Shown: positions 53,651 to 63,412, numbered from the stretch's first letter. The stretch: 64,000 nucleotides of DNA from Betaproteobacteria bacterium Ga0077540 (GCA_001464125.1 LNEP01000004.1:62001-126000); one strand, 5' to 3'. The notes: a model not told the origin generated them from the sequence alone. Program-made: numbers and translations.

Positions 53651-54451
53651 TTATTGCAGTGAAAACTTCACGGGTACATCCACATAAGCACTCATGGCTA
53701 CATTATTCTTTTTGGCTGGCACAAAACGCCATGCTTTCACTGCTGCAATGGCGGCTTCATCAAGGCGCTCATGACCACTGGTTTTCTTCAGCGCCACCTC
53801 AGCTGGGCTACCTTGGGGATCTACAAGCACATGTAACAACACACGTCCTTCCTCGCCTAAACGTTTTGACATGCGTGGATACTCAGGCTGTGGATTTTGC
53901 AAGTACGCCACACCAAACTTCGGTGGCTCCACTTTCTCCTCGACGACCACAGGTTCTGCTTTAGGCGGTGCCTTTACCTCAACCGCTTCTTGCACTGGTG
54001 TAGGCAATAGTTCAGGGGTGGTATCCTTCACTTCAACAGTGGTTGCTTCTACCATGCGTTCTGCAGGTACTTCCAGTGGTCGAATTTTCTCAACGACTTT
54101 TTTCAGCTTAGGTTTCGGCTGCACAACTGGTTTGGGTGGCTCAATAATTGGCACCAGCGCTGGTTCTGGCGCAGGCGGCGCAATCAAACTTACTTGCATA
54201 GGTTGAGCAGGTTTAATCGGTGTAATTTTTTCCAGATTTTGTGTGGCCAAATAATAAATGCCTATTACATGTATCAACACCACCAACAACAGTGTGAATT
54301 TAGATAATAAAGGGGGGGCTGACGCAGGCGTTGCAGGCATCAACACTTCTGACTGTACAGAAATTAAACTTTTGATGGGTTTTTTCTGTGCGCTAGGTGC
54401 ATGCTCGGCCGAATACACTAACGTTATTGAGGAAGCCATATTTGAAGTCAT
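53651..54451 (-). CDS. tonB: TonB energy-transducing protein
   Basis: 266 residues. One membrane helix (about 50-70, SKFTLLLVVLIHVIGIYYLA, with the His seen in TonB helices), a Pro/Glu/Lys/Val-rich periplasmic linker (about 80-175, e.g. PPAPEPALVPIIEPPKPV), and the C-terminal TonB domain with NPQPEYPRMSKRLGEEGRVL and AAIAAVKAWRFVPA. It transmits the proton motive force from ExbBD to outer-membrane receptors. The start could be M5 (MASSIT) as well. Confidence 0.93.
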   Translation of the reverse strand: MTSNMASSITLVYSAEHAPSAQKKPIKSLISVQSEVLMPATPASAPPLLSKFTLLLVVLIHVIGIYYLATQNLEKITPIKPAQPMQVSLIAPPAPEPALVPIIEPPKPVVQPKPKLKKVVEKIRPLEVPAERMVEATTVEVKDTTPELLPTPVQEAVEVKAPPKAEPVVVEEKVEPPKFGVAYLQNPQPEYPRMSKRLGEEGRVLLHVLVDPQGSPAEVALKKTSGHERLDEAAIAAVKAWRFVPAKKNNVAMSAYVDVPVKFSLQ

Positions 54452-54490
54452 ACGCAGCTTAATCCCATTTAAATGTGTTAACAGACACCA

Positions 54491-54712
54491 TTACTTGGTT
54501 AAAATCAATTTGTTTTGCTTGGTGAGCCGCAACACGTAGGTTTCATTTTGGTGTTCAATCATCACCTCGTTACTATCCCCAAACAATTTCTCACTATTTA
54601 ACTTTTTAATAGAAGTAATTTTCATCGGGCTTTGCTCTCCGTCAGCATTTGTCACCATCGCAATATCCATATCTAGCGCGGCTTTCGAAGCTATACTTGT
54701 AATAATCTTCAT
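54491..54712 (-). CDS. hemP: Hemin uptake protein HemP
   Basis: 73 residues. The C-terminal half is the HemP domain, with KLNSEKLFGDSNEVMIEHQ and YVLRLTKQNKLILTK. The small cytoplasmic HemP is co-encoded with TonB systems and haem/siderophore genes and affects expression of receptors in Burkholderia. The N-terminal about 30 residues are variable, so the true start may be later. It lies 39 bp upstream of tonB on the same strand. Confidence 0.85.
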   Translation of the reverse strand: MKIITSIASKAALDMDIAMVTNADGEQSPMKITSIKKLNSEKLFGDSNEVMIEHQNETYVLRLTKQNKLILTK

Positions 54713-54832
54713 GTTGACTTTTGCCTTAGCACCTTAAAAAATTGACCGACTTACATCAATCTACGCGCAAACATAGAATGAACGCAGCCATAAAAAGGAG
54801 ATGCATGTTTCCATGCGTACTACACTTAAAGC

Positions 54833-54856
54833 GCTGTTAGGGACGCTTTAAATTCT
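54833..54856 (-). other. Inverted repeat between the S4-like gene and hemP
   Basis: TTAAAGCG and CGCTTTAA enclose a 10-base loop just after the S4-like stop. It lacks a U-run. The 144-bp interval also contains GCATG-TTTC-CATGC near 54802-54815, so hemP may have its own promoter in the remaining part. Confidence 0.35.
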
Positions 54857-55474
54857 CTACACGCGATTTGCGTAATATTCCACCACTTGTTGCACATCCA
54901 CTGGGAACGGCACATCTTCTATTGCTGGCAAATGTGCCACCGTCACCACTTTGTTTTGCTCATCCCAACTTAACCATTCCGGACGTGCCATGGGCAGCGC
55001 TCTCAGCGTTTCAACCACCATTGGAATTTGCTGGCTGGAAGGCTTCAATGAAATTTGATCGCCCACTTTTAAACGAATAGAAGGAATATCCACGCGCTTG
55101 CCATTTAGCAACATATGGCCGTGGCTTACCAACTGACGTGCAGCAATCCCTGTCGGCGCAAAGCCTGCTCTAAACACCACGTTATCCATACGTAACTCGA
55201 GTAGTTGCAATAAACGCTCACCAGTAGGCTCTTTACCTTTACGTGCATCCAAAATCAAAATGCGCATTTGCCGCTCAGTCAGGCCATAATTAAAACGAAT
55301 CTTTTGTTTCTCCACCAATTTCACACCAAAATCTGAACGACGCTTGCGTGAAGCTTTATTACCATGTTGCCCTGGTGGGGTTGGCCTTGCTTCAATCGTT
55401 TTGCGGGAAAGTCCTGGCAAATCCACACCCAGTGCACGCATAATCTTGACCCTAGGGCCTGTTAATCTCGACAT
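54857..55474 (-). CDS. rpsD: Ribosomal protein S4 paralogue (stand-alone)
   Basis: 205 residues of the S4 family: SRLTGPRVKIMRALG at the N-terminus, TPPGQHGNKASRKRRSDFGV, then the S4 RNA-binding domain with LELRMDNVVFRAGFAPTGIA and ARQLVSHGHMLLNGKRVDIPS. It has no cysteine. The main rpsD is normally in the alpha operon next to rpsK and rpoA; this copy stands alone behind a Fur-like box between iron genes and ilvB, so I take it as a second, divergent S4. It could replace the standard S4 under iron limitation, or have a regulatory role. Confidence 0.85.
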   Translation of the reverse strand: MSRLTGPRVKIMRALGVDLPGLSRKTIEARPTPPGQHGNKASRKRRSDFGVKLVEKQKIRFNYGLTERQMRILILDARKGKEPTGERLLQLLELRMDNVVFRAGFAPTGIAARQLVSHGHMLLNGKRVDIPSIRLKVGDQISLKPSSQQIPMVVETLRALPMARPEWLSWDEQNKVVTVAHLPAIEDVPFPVDVQQVVEYYANRV

Positions 55475-55500
55475 TTACAATACTTTCTATCAATACTTAC

Positions 55501-55815
55501 TTATTGCAGCGTTAAGCTTTGGGGTACATATTCAGACACATGCTGTTGTATTTCAAACTCCTGATGTGCATGTAACAAGGATTGCCATTGATCCAACAGC
55601 TGTCTAGATACCGTTACAATCAACTTACTCTCTGCATATTCAGGCGCTGTCAGTGTTTGTGCCAAACCATAGCCCAACAAAGCCAAATCTAAAGAAGGAT
55701 CACTGGCGTATTGCGTTGCAACACAACACAGCGACGCCATCACATCCCCTGCCGTGGGCAAGTCAGGGTCGTATAAACTACTTCTAGATACCCTATGTTT
55801 TATATGTGTCATCAT
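55501..55815 (-). CDS. Small protein of unknown function upstream of the S4 paralogue
   Basis: 104 residues from MMTHIKHRVSRSSLYD. It is soluble, with a Cys pair (SLCCVATQYA) and a helical, acidic C-terminal half. I recognise no family. The ATG at 55813-55815 is preferred because the longer frame (to 55881) would cover the Fur-like box at 55842-55860. It ends 26 bp before the S4-like gene, so the two should be one transcript. Confidence 0.6.
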   Translation of the reverse strand: MMTHIKHRVSRSSLYDPDLPTAGDVMASLCCVATQYASDPSLDLALLGYGLAQTLTAPEYAESKLIVTVSRQLLDQWQSLLHAHQEFEIQQHVSEYVPQSLTLQ

Positions 55816-55841
55816 GCGCTCGCTACCTAAGGAATCTAAAT

Positions 55842-55860
55842 AATAATGATTCTCATTTAA
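55842..55860 (-). promoter_or_regulatory. Fur-like box upstream of the S4-paralogue unit
   Basis: On the minus strand the core AATGAGAATCATTAT differs by one base from AATGATAATCATTAT, the core of the Fur consensus. It is 27 bp upstream of the 104-residue protein gene and about 50 bp from the ilvB promoter on the other side. Confidence 0.78.
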
Positions 55861-55906
55861 AATGTCAACCGCACATTGCAAACAATTTGTAATTTTTGCC
55901 GCAAAC

Positions 55907-55935
55907 TTGACCTAATTAACTTAAACAGTTAATGT
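55907..55935 (+). promoter_or_regulatory. Sigma70-type promoter for ilvB
   Basis: TTGACC (55907-55912), 17 bp, TAATGT (55930-55935). The -10 element overlaps the ATG at 55932, which argues that translation starts later, at 55974. Confidence 0.55.
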
Positions 55936-55973
55936 TTAGGGTTCATCAATTTTACTGTGAAATTCAAGGTTTT

Positions 55974-57722
55974 ATGGATTCAAAAGCCCATCCCCCGGCC
56001 GACACAAACACCAAGTCAATTACTGGTGCAGACATCGTTATTCGTTGCCTGAATGAAGAGAAAGTCAAATTCGTCTTTGGCTATCCGGGTGGTGCTGTCT
56101 TGCACATTTACGATGCAATCTATAAACAAAAGGGTTTCAAACACATTCTAGTACGTCACGAGCAAGCAGCCGTACATGCTGCAGATGCCTTTTCACGTGC
56201 AACGGGCGAAGTAGGTGTGGCCTTAGTGACCAGCGGCCCCGGTGCCACCAATGCGGTAACCGGCATTGCCACTGCCTACATGGACTCTATTCCTTTAGTA
56301 GTGATTAGCGGTCAGGTACCGGTTCCAGCCATCGGCATGGATGCTTTCCAAGAGGTGGACATGGTAGGCGTGACACGCCCCTGTGTTAAACATAACTTCC
56401 TAGTGAAAGATGTAAAAGACATTGCATCGACCATTAAAAAAGCATTTTACATCGCCAAAACTGGCCGCCCCGGCCCCGTAGTGGTGGATATCCCCAAAGA
56501 TATTACCGCCCACGTAGCTGATTTTATCTACCCAAAAACGGTAGAGATGCGCTCATACAGCCCAGTGTTAAAAGGCCATAGCGGTCAAATCAAAAAAGCA
56601 GTCAAGTTATTGCTCGAAGCCAAACGTCCGATGATTTATACGGGTGGCGGCTTGGTATTGGGCGACGGGGCAGCTGAACTGATTAAACTGGCACGTGCTT
56701 TGAATTATCCGGTAACCAATACCTTAATGGGCTTGGGCGGCTACCCCGCCACCGACAAACAATATGTTGGCATGCTAGGCATGCATGGTACTTATGAAGC
56801 CAATATGTCCATGCAGAACTGCGATGTTTTGTTGGCGGTAGGCGCGCGTTTTGATGACCGCGTAATTGGCAACCCCAAACATTTTGGCAGTGTAAAACGC
56901 ACCATCATTCATATTGACGTAGATCCTTCCAGCATTTCCAAACGCGTGAAGGTTGACGTACCTATCGTAGGCCATGTGCAGTCTGTACTGGCTGAAATGA
57001 ACGAGATTCTTGCGCAGGAAAAAACCAAAAACGATATTAGCGATTGGTGGACACAAATTAACGAGTGGCGCAAAGTTCATGGCGGTCGTTATGAGCAGTC
57101 CAGCGTAGTGATCAAACCACAATACGTCATCGAAAAACTGTGGGAAGTCACAAAAGGGGACGCTTATATTACGTCTGACGTGGGTCAACACCAAATGTGG
57201 GCAGCGCAATATTACAAATTCGACAAACCACGTCGTTGGATTAACTCAGGCGGCTTAGGCACCATGGGTGTAGGCTTGCCCTACGCTATGGGCTGTCAGT
57301 TTGCTGATAAGAACGCGCAAGTAGCCTGTGTCACTGGTGAAGGCAGTATCCAGATGAATATTCAGGAGCTCTCCACCTGTGCGCAATATGGCTTGCCGAT
57401 TAAAGTGATTCTCTTAAATAACCGCTACTTGGGCATGGTACGTCAGTGGCAAGAGTTTTTTTATGAGGATCGCTATTCAGAATCCTATATGGACAGCTTG
57501 CCTGACTTTGTGAAACTAGCTGAATCTTATGGTCACGTGGGCATGCAAATTACACAGCCCGGTGATGTTGAAGGTGCGCTAAAAGAAGCCTTTGCAAAGA
57601 AAGATAAATTCGTATTCATGGATTTTATTACCGAGCAAAAAGAAAACGTATTCCCTATGGTGGAAAACGGCAAGGGCTTGTCTGAAATGGAGTTGCCAAA
57701 AACCAAAGGAGGGAAAGCATGA
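55974..57722 (+). CDS. ilvB: Acetolactate synthase, large subunit
   Basis: 582 residues of a thiamin-diphosphate enzyme: FGYPGGAVLHIYDAI, RHEQAAVHAADAFSRATG with the catalytic Glu, TSGPGATNAVTGIATAYMDS, FQEVDMVGVTRPCVKHN, and the ThDP motif TGEGSIQMNIQELSTC, in which Glu replaces the usual Asp of GDGS. It makes acetolactate and acetohydroxybutyrate for branched-chain amino acids. Start at 55974 has AAGG four bases upstream and the promoter position excludes the earlier ATG. The stop overlaps ilvH (ATGA). Confidence 0.95.
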   Translation: MDSKAHPPADTNTKSITGADIVIRCLNEEKVKFVFGYPGGAVLHIYDAIYKQKGFKHILVRHEQAAVHAADAFSRATGEVGVALVTSGPGATNAVTGIATAYMDSIPLVVISGQVPVPAIGMDAFQEVDMVGVTRPCVKHNFLVKDVKDIASTIKKAFYIAKTGRPGPVVVDIPKDITAHVADFIYPKTVEMRSYSPVLKGHSGQIKKAVKLLLEAKRPMIYTGGGLVLGDGAAELIKLARALNYPVTNTLMGLGGYPATDKQYVGMLGMHGTYEANMSMQNCDVLLAVGARFDDRVIGNPKHFGSVKRTIIHIDVDPSSISKRVKVDVPIVGHVQSVLAEMNEILAQEKTKNDISDWWTQINEWRKVHGGRYEQSSVVIKPQYVIEKLWEVTKGDAYITSDVGQHQMWAAQYYKFDKPRRWINSGGLGTMGVGLPYAMGCQFADKNAQVACVTGEGSIQMNIQELSTCAQYGLPIKVILLNNRYLGMVRQWQEFFYEDRYSESYMDSLPDFVKLAESYGHVGMQITQPGDVEGALKEAFAKKDKFVFMDFITEQKENVFPMVENGKGLSEMELPKTKGGKA

Positions 57723-58210
57723 AACACATCATTTCACTCCTGATGGAAAACGAGGCAGGCGCGCTTTCACGCGTGGCCGGTCTGTTCTCCGCTCGTGGCT
57801 ACAACATTGAATCTTTAACTGTGGCGGCAACAGAAGACCCTACCCTATCACGCATGACCATTGTGACTACTGGTTCTGATGACGTGATTGAACAAATCAT
57901 CAAACAGTTGAACAAGCTGATAGATGTGGTCAAAGTGCTGGATCTGAATGACGGTAAGCACATTGAACGCGAGTTGATGTTGGTCAAAGTAAAAGCCTCT
58001 GGCGTTTACAAAGATGAAATGAAACGTATGTGTGACATATTCCGCGGCCGCATTATTGATGTGGCGGATAACAGCTATACCATCGAACTCACCGGTTCAT
58101 GCAGCAAATTGGATGCCTTTATAGAGGCCATTGATAAAACCGCCATTCTGGAAACTGTGCGTACAGGCGCATCCGGGATTGGCCGCGGCGATCGCATTCT
58201 AAAAGTGTAA
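57719..58210 (+). CDS. ilvH: Acetolactate synthase, small regulatory subunit
   Basis: 163 residues: N-terminal ACT domain (MKHIISLLMENEAGALSRVAG, SARGYNIESLTVAATEDP) and a C-terminal ALS_ss domain (RGRIIDVADNSYTIELTG). It binds valine for feedback control of the large subunit. Overlaps ilvB by 4 bases. Confidence 0.97.
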   Translation: MKHIISLLMENEAGALSRVAGLFSARGYNIESLTVAATEDPTLSRMTIVTTGSDDVIEQIIKQLNKLIDVVKVLDLNDGKHIERELMLVKVKASGVYKDEMKRMCDIFRGRIIDVADNSYTIELTGSCSKLDAFIEAIDKTAILETVRTGASGIGRGDRILKV

Positions 58211-58257
58211 TCAACGCACCCTATTCAAAAATTTAATAATTACGCATTTTGTATTGA

Positions 58258-59289
<1,032 letters not shown>

Positions 59290-59329
59290 TGACCTACTTG
59301 AGAGTACAGCCTCGAAACTAAACTCTCAC

Positions 59330-59369
59330 AAAAGCACAGAAACAGAGACACTCTGTTCTGTGCTTTTTT
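59330..59369 (+). terminator. Rho-independent terminator after ilvC
   Basis: A 17-bp stem with one bulged A (AAAAGCACAGAA, CAGAG / CTCTG, TTCTGTGCTTTT), three-base loop, then T-run. Confidence 0.95.
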
Positions 59370-59433
59370 GTTATATTGGTAGCCATTCAGCTATTACACC
59401 CTATTCAATATCTAGCCCTGAGGAATATTTGCA

Positions 59434-60282
59434 TTGAAACCCGCAATCTTGCTTCAATACCTACTACCAAAACAAACCATCACCGCTTTTGCTGGCAAAT
59501 TAGCGCACCTACAATGCGGCACACTGACCACACACGTGATACGCTGGTTTGTTCAACGCTATCAAGTCAATATGGCAGAGGCACGCAATCCAGACCCAGC
59601 CAGTTATGCGAGCTTTAATGACTTTTTCACACGTCCACTGAAAGACGACGCACGTCCTTTAGCAGACGCTGCCTTTATTTGCCCGGTAGATGGTGCTATC
59701 AGCCAATTTGGTCGTATTGAAAAAGATCAAATCTTCCAAGCCAAAGGACACCAATATTCAACCTATACATTATTGGCGGGCAACACGGCATTAGCACCAG
59801 CATTTGAAAATGGCCACTTTGCTTGCCTGTATCTCAGCCCGAAAGACTATCATCGGATTCATATGCCTTGCGACGGCTTACTCAAAAGCATGACTTATGT
59901 GCCGGGGGACTTATTCTCGGTGAATCCAACGACAGCAGAAAACGTCCCCAATTTATTTGCACGTAATGAGCGTGTGGTGTGTGAGTTTGAGTCATCTGAG
60001 CATGGCACATTTATCATGGTGCTCGTGGGTGCCACCATTGTAGGCAGCATGGCGACCGTTTGGCATAAAGAGAACAATGGCATCATCAACCCGCCACGTA
60101 GCCAACAGATTAAACGCTGGGATTACGCACAAGAGTCCATCGTATTAAAACAAGGGGAGGAAATGGGAAGATTCTTACTTGGTTCTACGGTAGTGATGCT
60201 ATTCCAATCTAAATCAATTAGATTTAGTGATGCGTGGCATCCAAGCAAAAACATTCGCCTTGGAGAGGCGATGGGAAGTTAG
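59434..60282 (+). CDS. psd: Phosphatidylserine decarboxylase proenzyme
   Basis: 282 residues of the Psd family: [29 protein letters not shown], the lipid site [16 protein letters not shown], and the self-cleavage motif LLGSTVV that generates the pyruvoyl group (usually LGST). It makes phosphatidylethanolamine at the inner membrane. The best start is TTG at 59434-59436, with AGGA about 9 bases before it; no nearby ATG gives the conserved N-terminus. Confidence 0.94.
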   Translation: MKPAILLQYLLPKQTITAFAGKLAHLQCGTLTTHVIRWFVQRYQVNMAEARNPDPASYASFNDFFTRPLKDDARPLADAAFICPVDGAISQFGRIEKDQIFQAKGHQYSTYTLLAGNTALAPAFENGHFACLYLSPKDYHRIHMPCDGLLKSMTYVPGDLFSVNPTTAENVPNLFARNERVVCEFESSEHGTFIMVLVGATIVGSMATVWHKENNGIINPPRSQQIKRWDYAQESIVLKQGEEMGRFLLGSTVVMLFQSKSIRFSDAWHPSKNIRLGEAMGS

Positions 60283-60287
60283 TCAAA

Positions 60288-60320
60288 AAGAGTCAAACAC
60301 CCTAGTAACTTAGGGTGTTT
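60288..60320. terminator. Shared terminator hairpin between psd and the pilin accessory gene
   Basis: AAACACCCTA, loop GTAACT, TAGGGTGTTT: a 10-bp stem that overlaps the last codons of the minus-strand gene. On the minus strand it is followed by GACTCTTTTT. Confidence 0.75.
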
Positions 60321-61050
60321 CAACATCCAAAATCTCAATAAAATCAGCATTCTCGGCATTTAACACAGCAGCCATCACAACATACCCACTGACAATAGGC
60401 AAGTAAACATAGGCTTTACCGGGATGCTTCTGCTCAAACCGTTCAACAGTCGCACGATTGTCTGGGCTTATCGCTTTCAACACATCCAACGCTTTTGCAT
60501 TTTTTAGTGCAATCTGTCGTTGGCTATCATATTCAACAAACAATTTTGGGAAGACATTCCAGTCCGCCCCACTCCCAGCAGCAAATACCATTTCTTCTTT
60601 AATTTTCGGGTCTGTAGGTGCAACGGCTGCCACCAACTCAGGACCTTTCCATGACAAAGATTTCCACTTATGCTGACTGGCTTTGCGCAACTCCACATCG
60701 TCTTTAAAATCAGAGGCTAGAGTGACTTTGAACAAATTTTCTTCCAGCACATTAAATACTGGGCGAGATTGGAACATTACATGTGCGCCATACAACAATG
60801 CGGAAATCTGCAATAGCGCAATTACAGCCAAATCAAACTTAAGCGATTTTTTTGCCGGGTTAAATACAGCTAACGTTAGTAGCGGGCCTAGACACACATC
60901 CACACCAGCAATGATATAAATAAGATCACCACCGCCCAGCAACTTAAAGAAACCGTCCGGGTACCAAACATACAGCATAAGAAACAACACTAGGCCGACA
61001 ACACAGGCACTTATCAACAGATGAATGAGTGAGGCTTTTATTCTAAGCAT
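60310..61050 (-). CDS. tfpZ: Type IV pilin accessory protein (TfpZ-like)
   Basis: 246 residues with an N-terminal helix (about 9-30) and further hydrophobic segments near 40-60 and 75-95. Family features: YPDGFFKLLGGGDLIYIIAG and VDVCLGPLLTLAVFNP, seen in TfpZ/FimB proteins that lie next to type IV pilin genes and assist the assembly of particular pilin alleles. The pilin gene at 63738 is 2.7 kb away with three genes in between. It is the last gene after rppH on the minus strand. Confidence 0.78.
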   Translation of the reverse strand: MLRIKASLIHLLISACVVGLVLFLMLYVWYPDGFFKLLGGGDLIYIIAGVDVCLGPLLTLAVFNPAKKSLKFDLAVIALLQISALLYGAHVMFQSRPVFNVLEENLFKVTLASDFKDDVELRKASQHKWKSLSWKGPELVAAVAPTDPKIKEEMVFAAGSGADWNVFPKLFVEYDSQRQIALKNAKALDVLKAISPDNRATVERFEQKHPGKAYVYLPIVSGYVVMAAVLNAENADFIEILDVETP

Positions 61051-61064
61051 GGTGCTGATTTCTA

Positions 61065-61574
61065 TTATGGGCTCGTTTTTCTATGTGCGTATCTCTGACC
61101 TTTAACGTGCAAATGCACGGCCAGCTCGTTCAATGCAGATTTATAGACATCGCGCTTAAACTCAATCACATCTTCAAGTGGCACCCAGTAATCACTCCAA
61201 CGCCATGCATCGAATTCTGGCTGATTCGTAGCACGTAACGATACGTCGCTATCTCGTCCAGTTAAGCGTAGTAAAAACCAGATTTGTTTTTGGCCTTTAT
61301 AGCTACCACGCCACTCACGGCGAATCCAACTCGTAGGCACTTCGTAGCGCAGCCAGTCTCTGGTGCGTCCTAAAATTTGGACGTGATCTGGCTTGAGCCC
61401 AACTTCCTCCATCAACTCACGATACATCGCCTGCTCTGGGCTCTCTCCATACTTGATGCCTCCTTGCGGAAACTGCCAAGCATGCTCACGAATACGCTTT
61501 CCCCAAAACACTTGATTATGCGAGTTGCAAAGAATAATGCCCACATTGGGGCGATATCCATCTCGATCTAACAT
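61065..61574 (-). CDS. rppH: RNA pyrophosphohydrolase RppH
   Basis: 169 residues: N-terminal [17 protein letters not shown] and the Nudix box [20 protein letters not shown], then [11 protein letters not shown]. It removes pyrophosphate from 5' triphosphorylated mRNA and so starts RNA decay. The sequence up to about residue 160 follows E. coli RppH. It is 14 bp upstream of the pilin accessory gene, which may be cotranscribed. Confidence 0.96.
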   Translation of the reverse strand: MLDRDGYRPNVGIILCNSHNQVFWGKRIREHAWQFPQGGIKYGESPEQAMYRELMEEVGLKPDHVQILGRTRDWLRYEVPTSWIRREWRGSYKGQKQIWFLLRLTGRDSDVSLRATNQPEFDAWRWSDYWVPLEDVIEFKRDVYKSALNELAVHLHVKGQRYAHRKTSP

Positions 61575-61682
61575 ATTGCAACTACCTGAATAATTTAGTG
61601 CAATTTTTTCATATTTTGGGCATTATTGAAAGCATTCTTTATTTGAATAAAATGCAATTAAATCAATTAGTACGGATATGTT

Positions 61683-62633
61683 ATGAAGAATTTTGTTTGG
61701 TTTTTGGCACTGTGTCTTTGCGCGTGCCAGCACCCCCCCCTAGCTTATATCACTAATCAAGGCGACAACACGGTCTCGGTGATTGATACACAACAACAAA
61801 AAGTCACCCAAACCATTACGGTAGGCAAGGCGCCTGTAGGTGTAGCTGTTTCAAAAAAGTTACAACGTGTTTATGTCACTAACGTAGAAGACGGCTCGAT
61901 TTCTGTGATTAATAGCGCCACCCAACAAGTGATTCAAACGATTAAAGTAACAGGCTCACCCGTGGGTATTGCACTTTCCCCAGATGATCAAACCCTTTAC
62001 GTGGCGGATTGGTATAGCGACCGTATTCTTGCCATCAACACCGCACACACTGAGCAGACACGGGAACTGATGGTCGGTAAAGCTCCGGCAGGCCTAGTCG
62101 TCAGCCTTGATAGCAAAGTGCTTTATGTGGCTGCTAGAGATAGCAATCAAATTGTCGTCATAGACACGCAAACATTAAGCATTCAAAAGCGTATTGACGT
62201 TGGAACACATCCATTTGGTGTAGCGCTTAGTCGCAATGGCAAGCAACTTTACAGCGTCAATGTGTATGATAATACAATCAGCATCCTTGATTTAACCAAG
62301 CCCGATAAACAGCCAGACCTGGTAAAAGTTGGCGAACATCCTTACTGTGTGGTGACCAACACCGATGATACAAAGCTGTATGTGACCAACACGCAAGATG
62401 ACACCGTCAGCGTGATTGATTTGGCTTCTAACAAACTGATTACAAACATTAATGTTGGCATGACACCTGAAGGATTAAGTTTCAACAAAGCTCTAAATGA
62501 AGTCATTGTCGCCAACTGGGGCACAAACAATGTATCCATCATCAATGCAGCCACAGACAAAGTGACTGCCACTATTAAAACCGGAGATAAAAGCCGAGCA
62601 TTTGGTCAATTCATGCTGCAGGCAAACGATTAG
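61683..62633 (+). CDS. YVTN beta-propeller lipoprotein
   Basis: 316 residues. N-terminal LALCLCAC with a Cys at residue 15 suits a lipobox, so it is probably a lipoprotein. The rest is a seven-bladed YncE-like propeller made of repeats such as AYITNQGDNTVSVIDTQ, VYVTNVEDGSISVINSAT and LYVTNTQDDTVSVIDLAS. Related proteins occur beside PQQ-dependent alcohol oxidation genes in methylotrophs, and an MxaD-like gene follows here. A run of eight C (61733-61740) sits in codons 16-19, which could allow slippage. Confidence 0.85.
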   Translation: MKNFVWFLALCLCACQHPPLAYITNQGDNTVSVIDTQQQKVTQTITVGKAPVGVAVSKKLQRVYVTNVEDGSISVINSATQQVIQTIKVTGSPVGIALSPDDQTLYVADWYSDRILAINTAHTEQTRELMVGKAPAGLVVSLDSKVLYVAARDSNQIVVIDTQTLSIQKRIDVGTHPFGVALSRNGKQLYSVNVYDNTISILDLTKPDKQPDLVKVGEHPYCVVTNTDDTKLYVTNTQDDTVSVIDLASNKLITNINVGMTPEGLSFNKALNEVIVANWGTNNVSIINAATDKVTATIKTGDKSRAFGQFMLQAND

Positions 62634-62755
62634 TCAACCGGTAGATGTTTAGCATCGTTAATGAAACGTGGGCATTAAAGCACATCTGATTTATAATGTT
62701 GAATCCTAGATTGTCGTCGTACCCTCATTTTTTAGTACTTTAGCGGAGATCATGA

Positions 62756-63280
62756 ATGAAAAAGTTGTTCACATTAATCGCACTGGCTGCACTTTCTTTT
62801 AACGCCGCAGCGCACGGACCAAGCCCTCAAAAGGTTGAAAAAACCATCGTCATCAAAGCAGCACCAGCTAAGGTTTGGGCTGTTGTTAAAGATTTTGGCA
62901 ATATGCACGCATGGCACCCAGCAATCGCAAGTACAAAACTTGAGAAAAAAGGTGAAGAAACATTTAGAACCCTAACACTCAAAGATGGCGGCACAATCTA
63001 CGAAAAACTTCGTACCGCTGATGATGCAGATATGAAATTGAAGTATGAAATTGTAGACGGTGTAGCACCAGTTGCAGATTACAACTCATTTATGCAAGTC
63101 ACTGCAGGTCCTGGTGCTGGCGAATCAACTGTAACTTGGGTTGGTCGTTTCTACCGTACATACAAACTTAACCCACCTATCCCAGCTGGCCAAGATGACG
63201 AAACAGCGGTTAAATTTGTAACTGGCGTATATGACAGCGGTTTAGCCAACATGAAAAAGGTCATCGAAAACTCAAAGTAA
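62756..63280 (+). CDS. MxaD-like SRPBCC-family periplasmic protein
   Basis: 174 residues with a signal peptide (about 1-19, MKKLFTLIALAALSFNAAA) and a START/SRPBCC domain with KTIVIKAAPAKVWAVVKDFG and HAWHPAIASTKLE. MxaD of methylotrophs stimulates electron transfer from methanol dehydrogenase to cytochrome cL. The start at 62756 is the second of two ATG codons; GGAG is 7 bases before it. The frame ends in a stop directly followed by a plausible out-of-frame tail (see 63281-63357). Confidence 0.85.
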   Translation: MKKLFTLIALAALSFNAAAHGPSPQKVEKTIVIKAAPAKVWAVVKDFGNMHAWHPAIASTKLEKKGEETFRTLTLKDGGTIYEKLRTADDADMKLKYEIVDGVAPVADYNSFMQVTAGPGAGESTVTWVGRFYRTYKLNPPIPAGQDDETAVKFVTGVYDSGLANMKKVIENSK

Positions 63281-63357
63281 CTGGCCAGGCAACTGGCACA
63301 ACTTCAACCAATAATGCAACCACCGCCAAAGCAAAACCTTGGTGGAAATTCTGGTAA
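63277..63357 (+). other. Out-of-frame C-terminal tail after the MxaD-like gene
   Basis: Adding one base to AAAG at the stop codon (63275-63277) would join the protein to VTGQATGTTSTNNATTA and end KPWWKFW at 63354, followed by TAA. The tail uses ordinary codons and has a distinctive aromatic end, so it may be a frame-shifted C-terminus or a relic. Confidence 0.35.
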
Positions 63358-63384
63358 TACAGTTTCAAGTTAAGTATTACGTAC

Positions 63385-63412
63385 AAAAAAGACCGCAACT
63401 GCGGTCTTTTTT
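63385..63412. terminator. Bidirectional rho-independent terminator
   Basis: Six A, GACCGC, loop AACT, GCGGTC, six T, about 105 bp after the MxaD-like stop. From here to 63737 there is no gene: the 325 bp hold TGACA/TGTCA half-sites (63481-63514) and the pilin promoter. Confidence 0.94.

Noticed and set aside
54312..54318. G7 run in tonB as a phase-variation tract
   Set aside because: Seven bases encode an Ala-Pro-Pro stretch in a normal TonB; shorter than typical contingency tracts and in an essential uptake gene.
54801..54851. A 16-codon plus-strand frame (MHVSMRTTLKALLGTL) after GGAG between the S4 paralogue and hemP
   Set aside because: GGAG abuts the first ATG, the frame is very short, and it coincides with hairpins on the minus-strand transcript.
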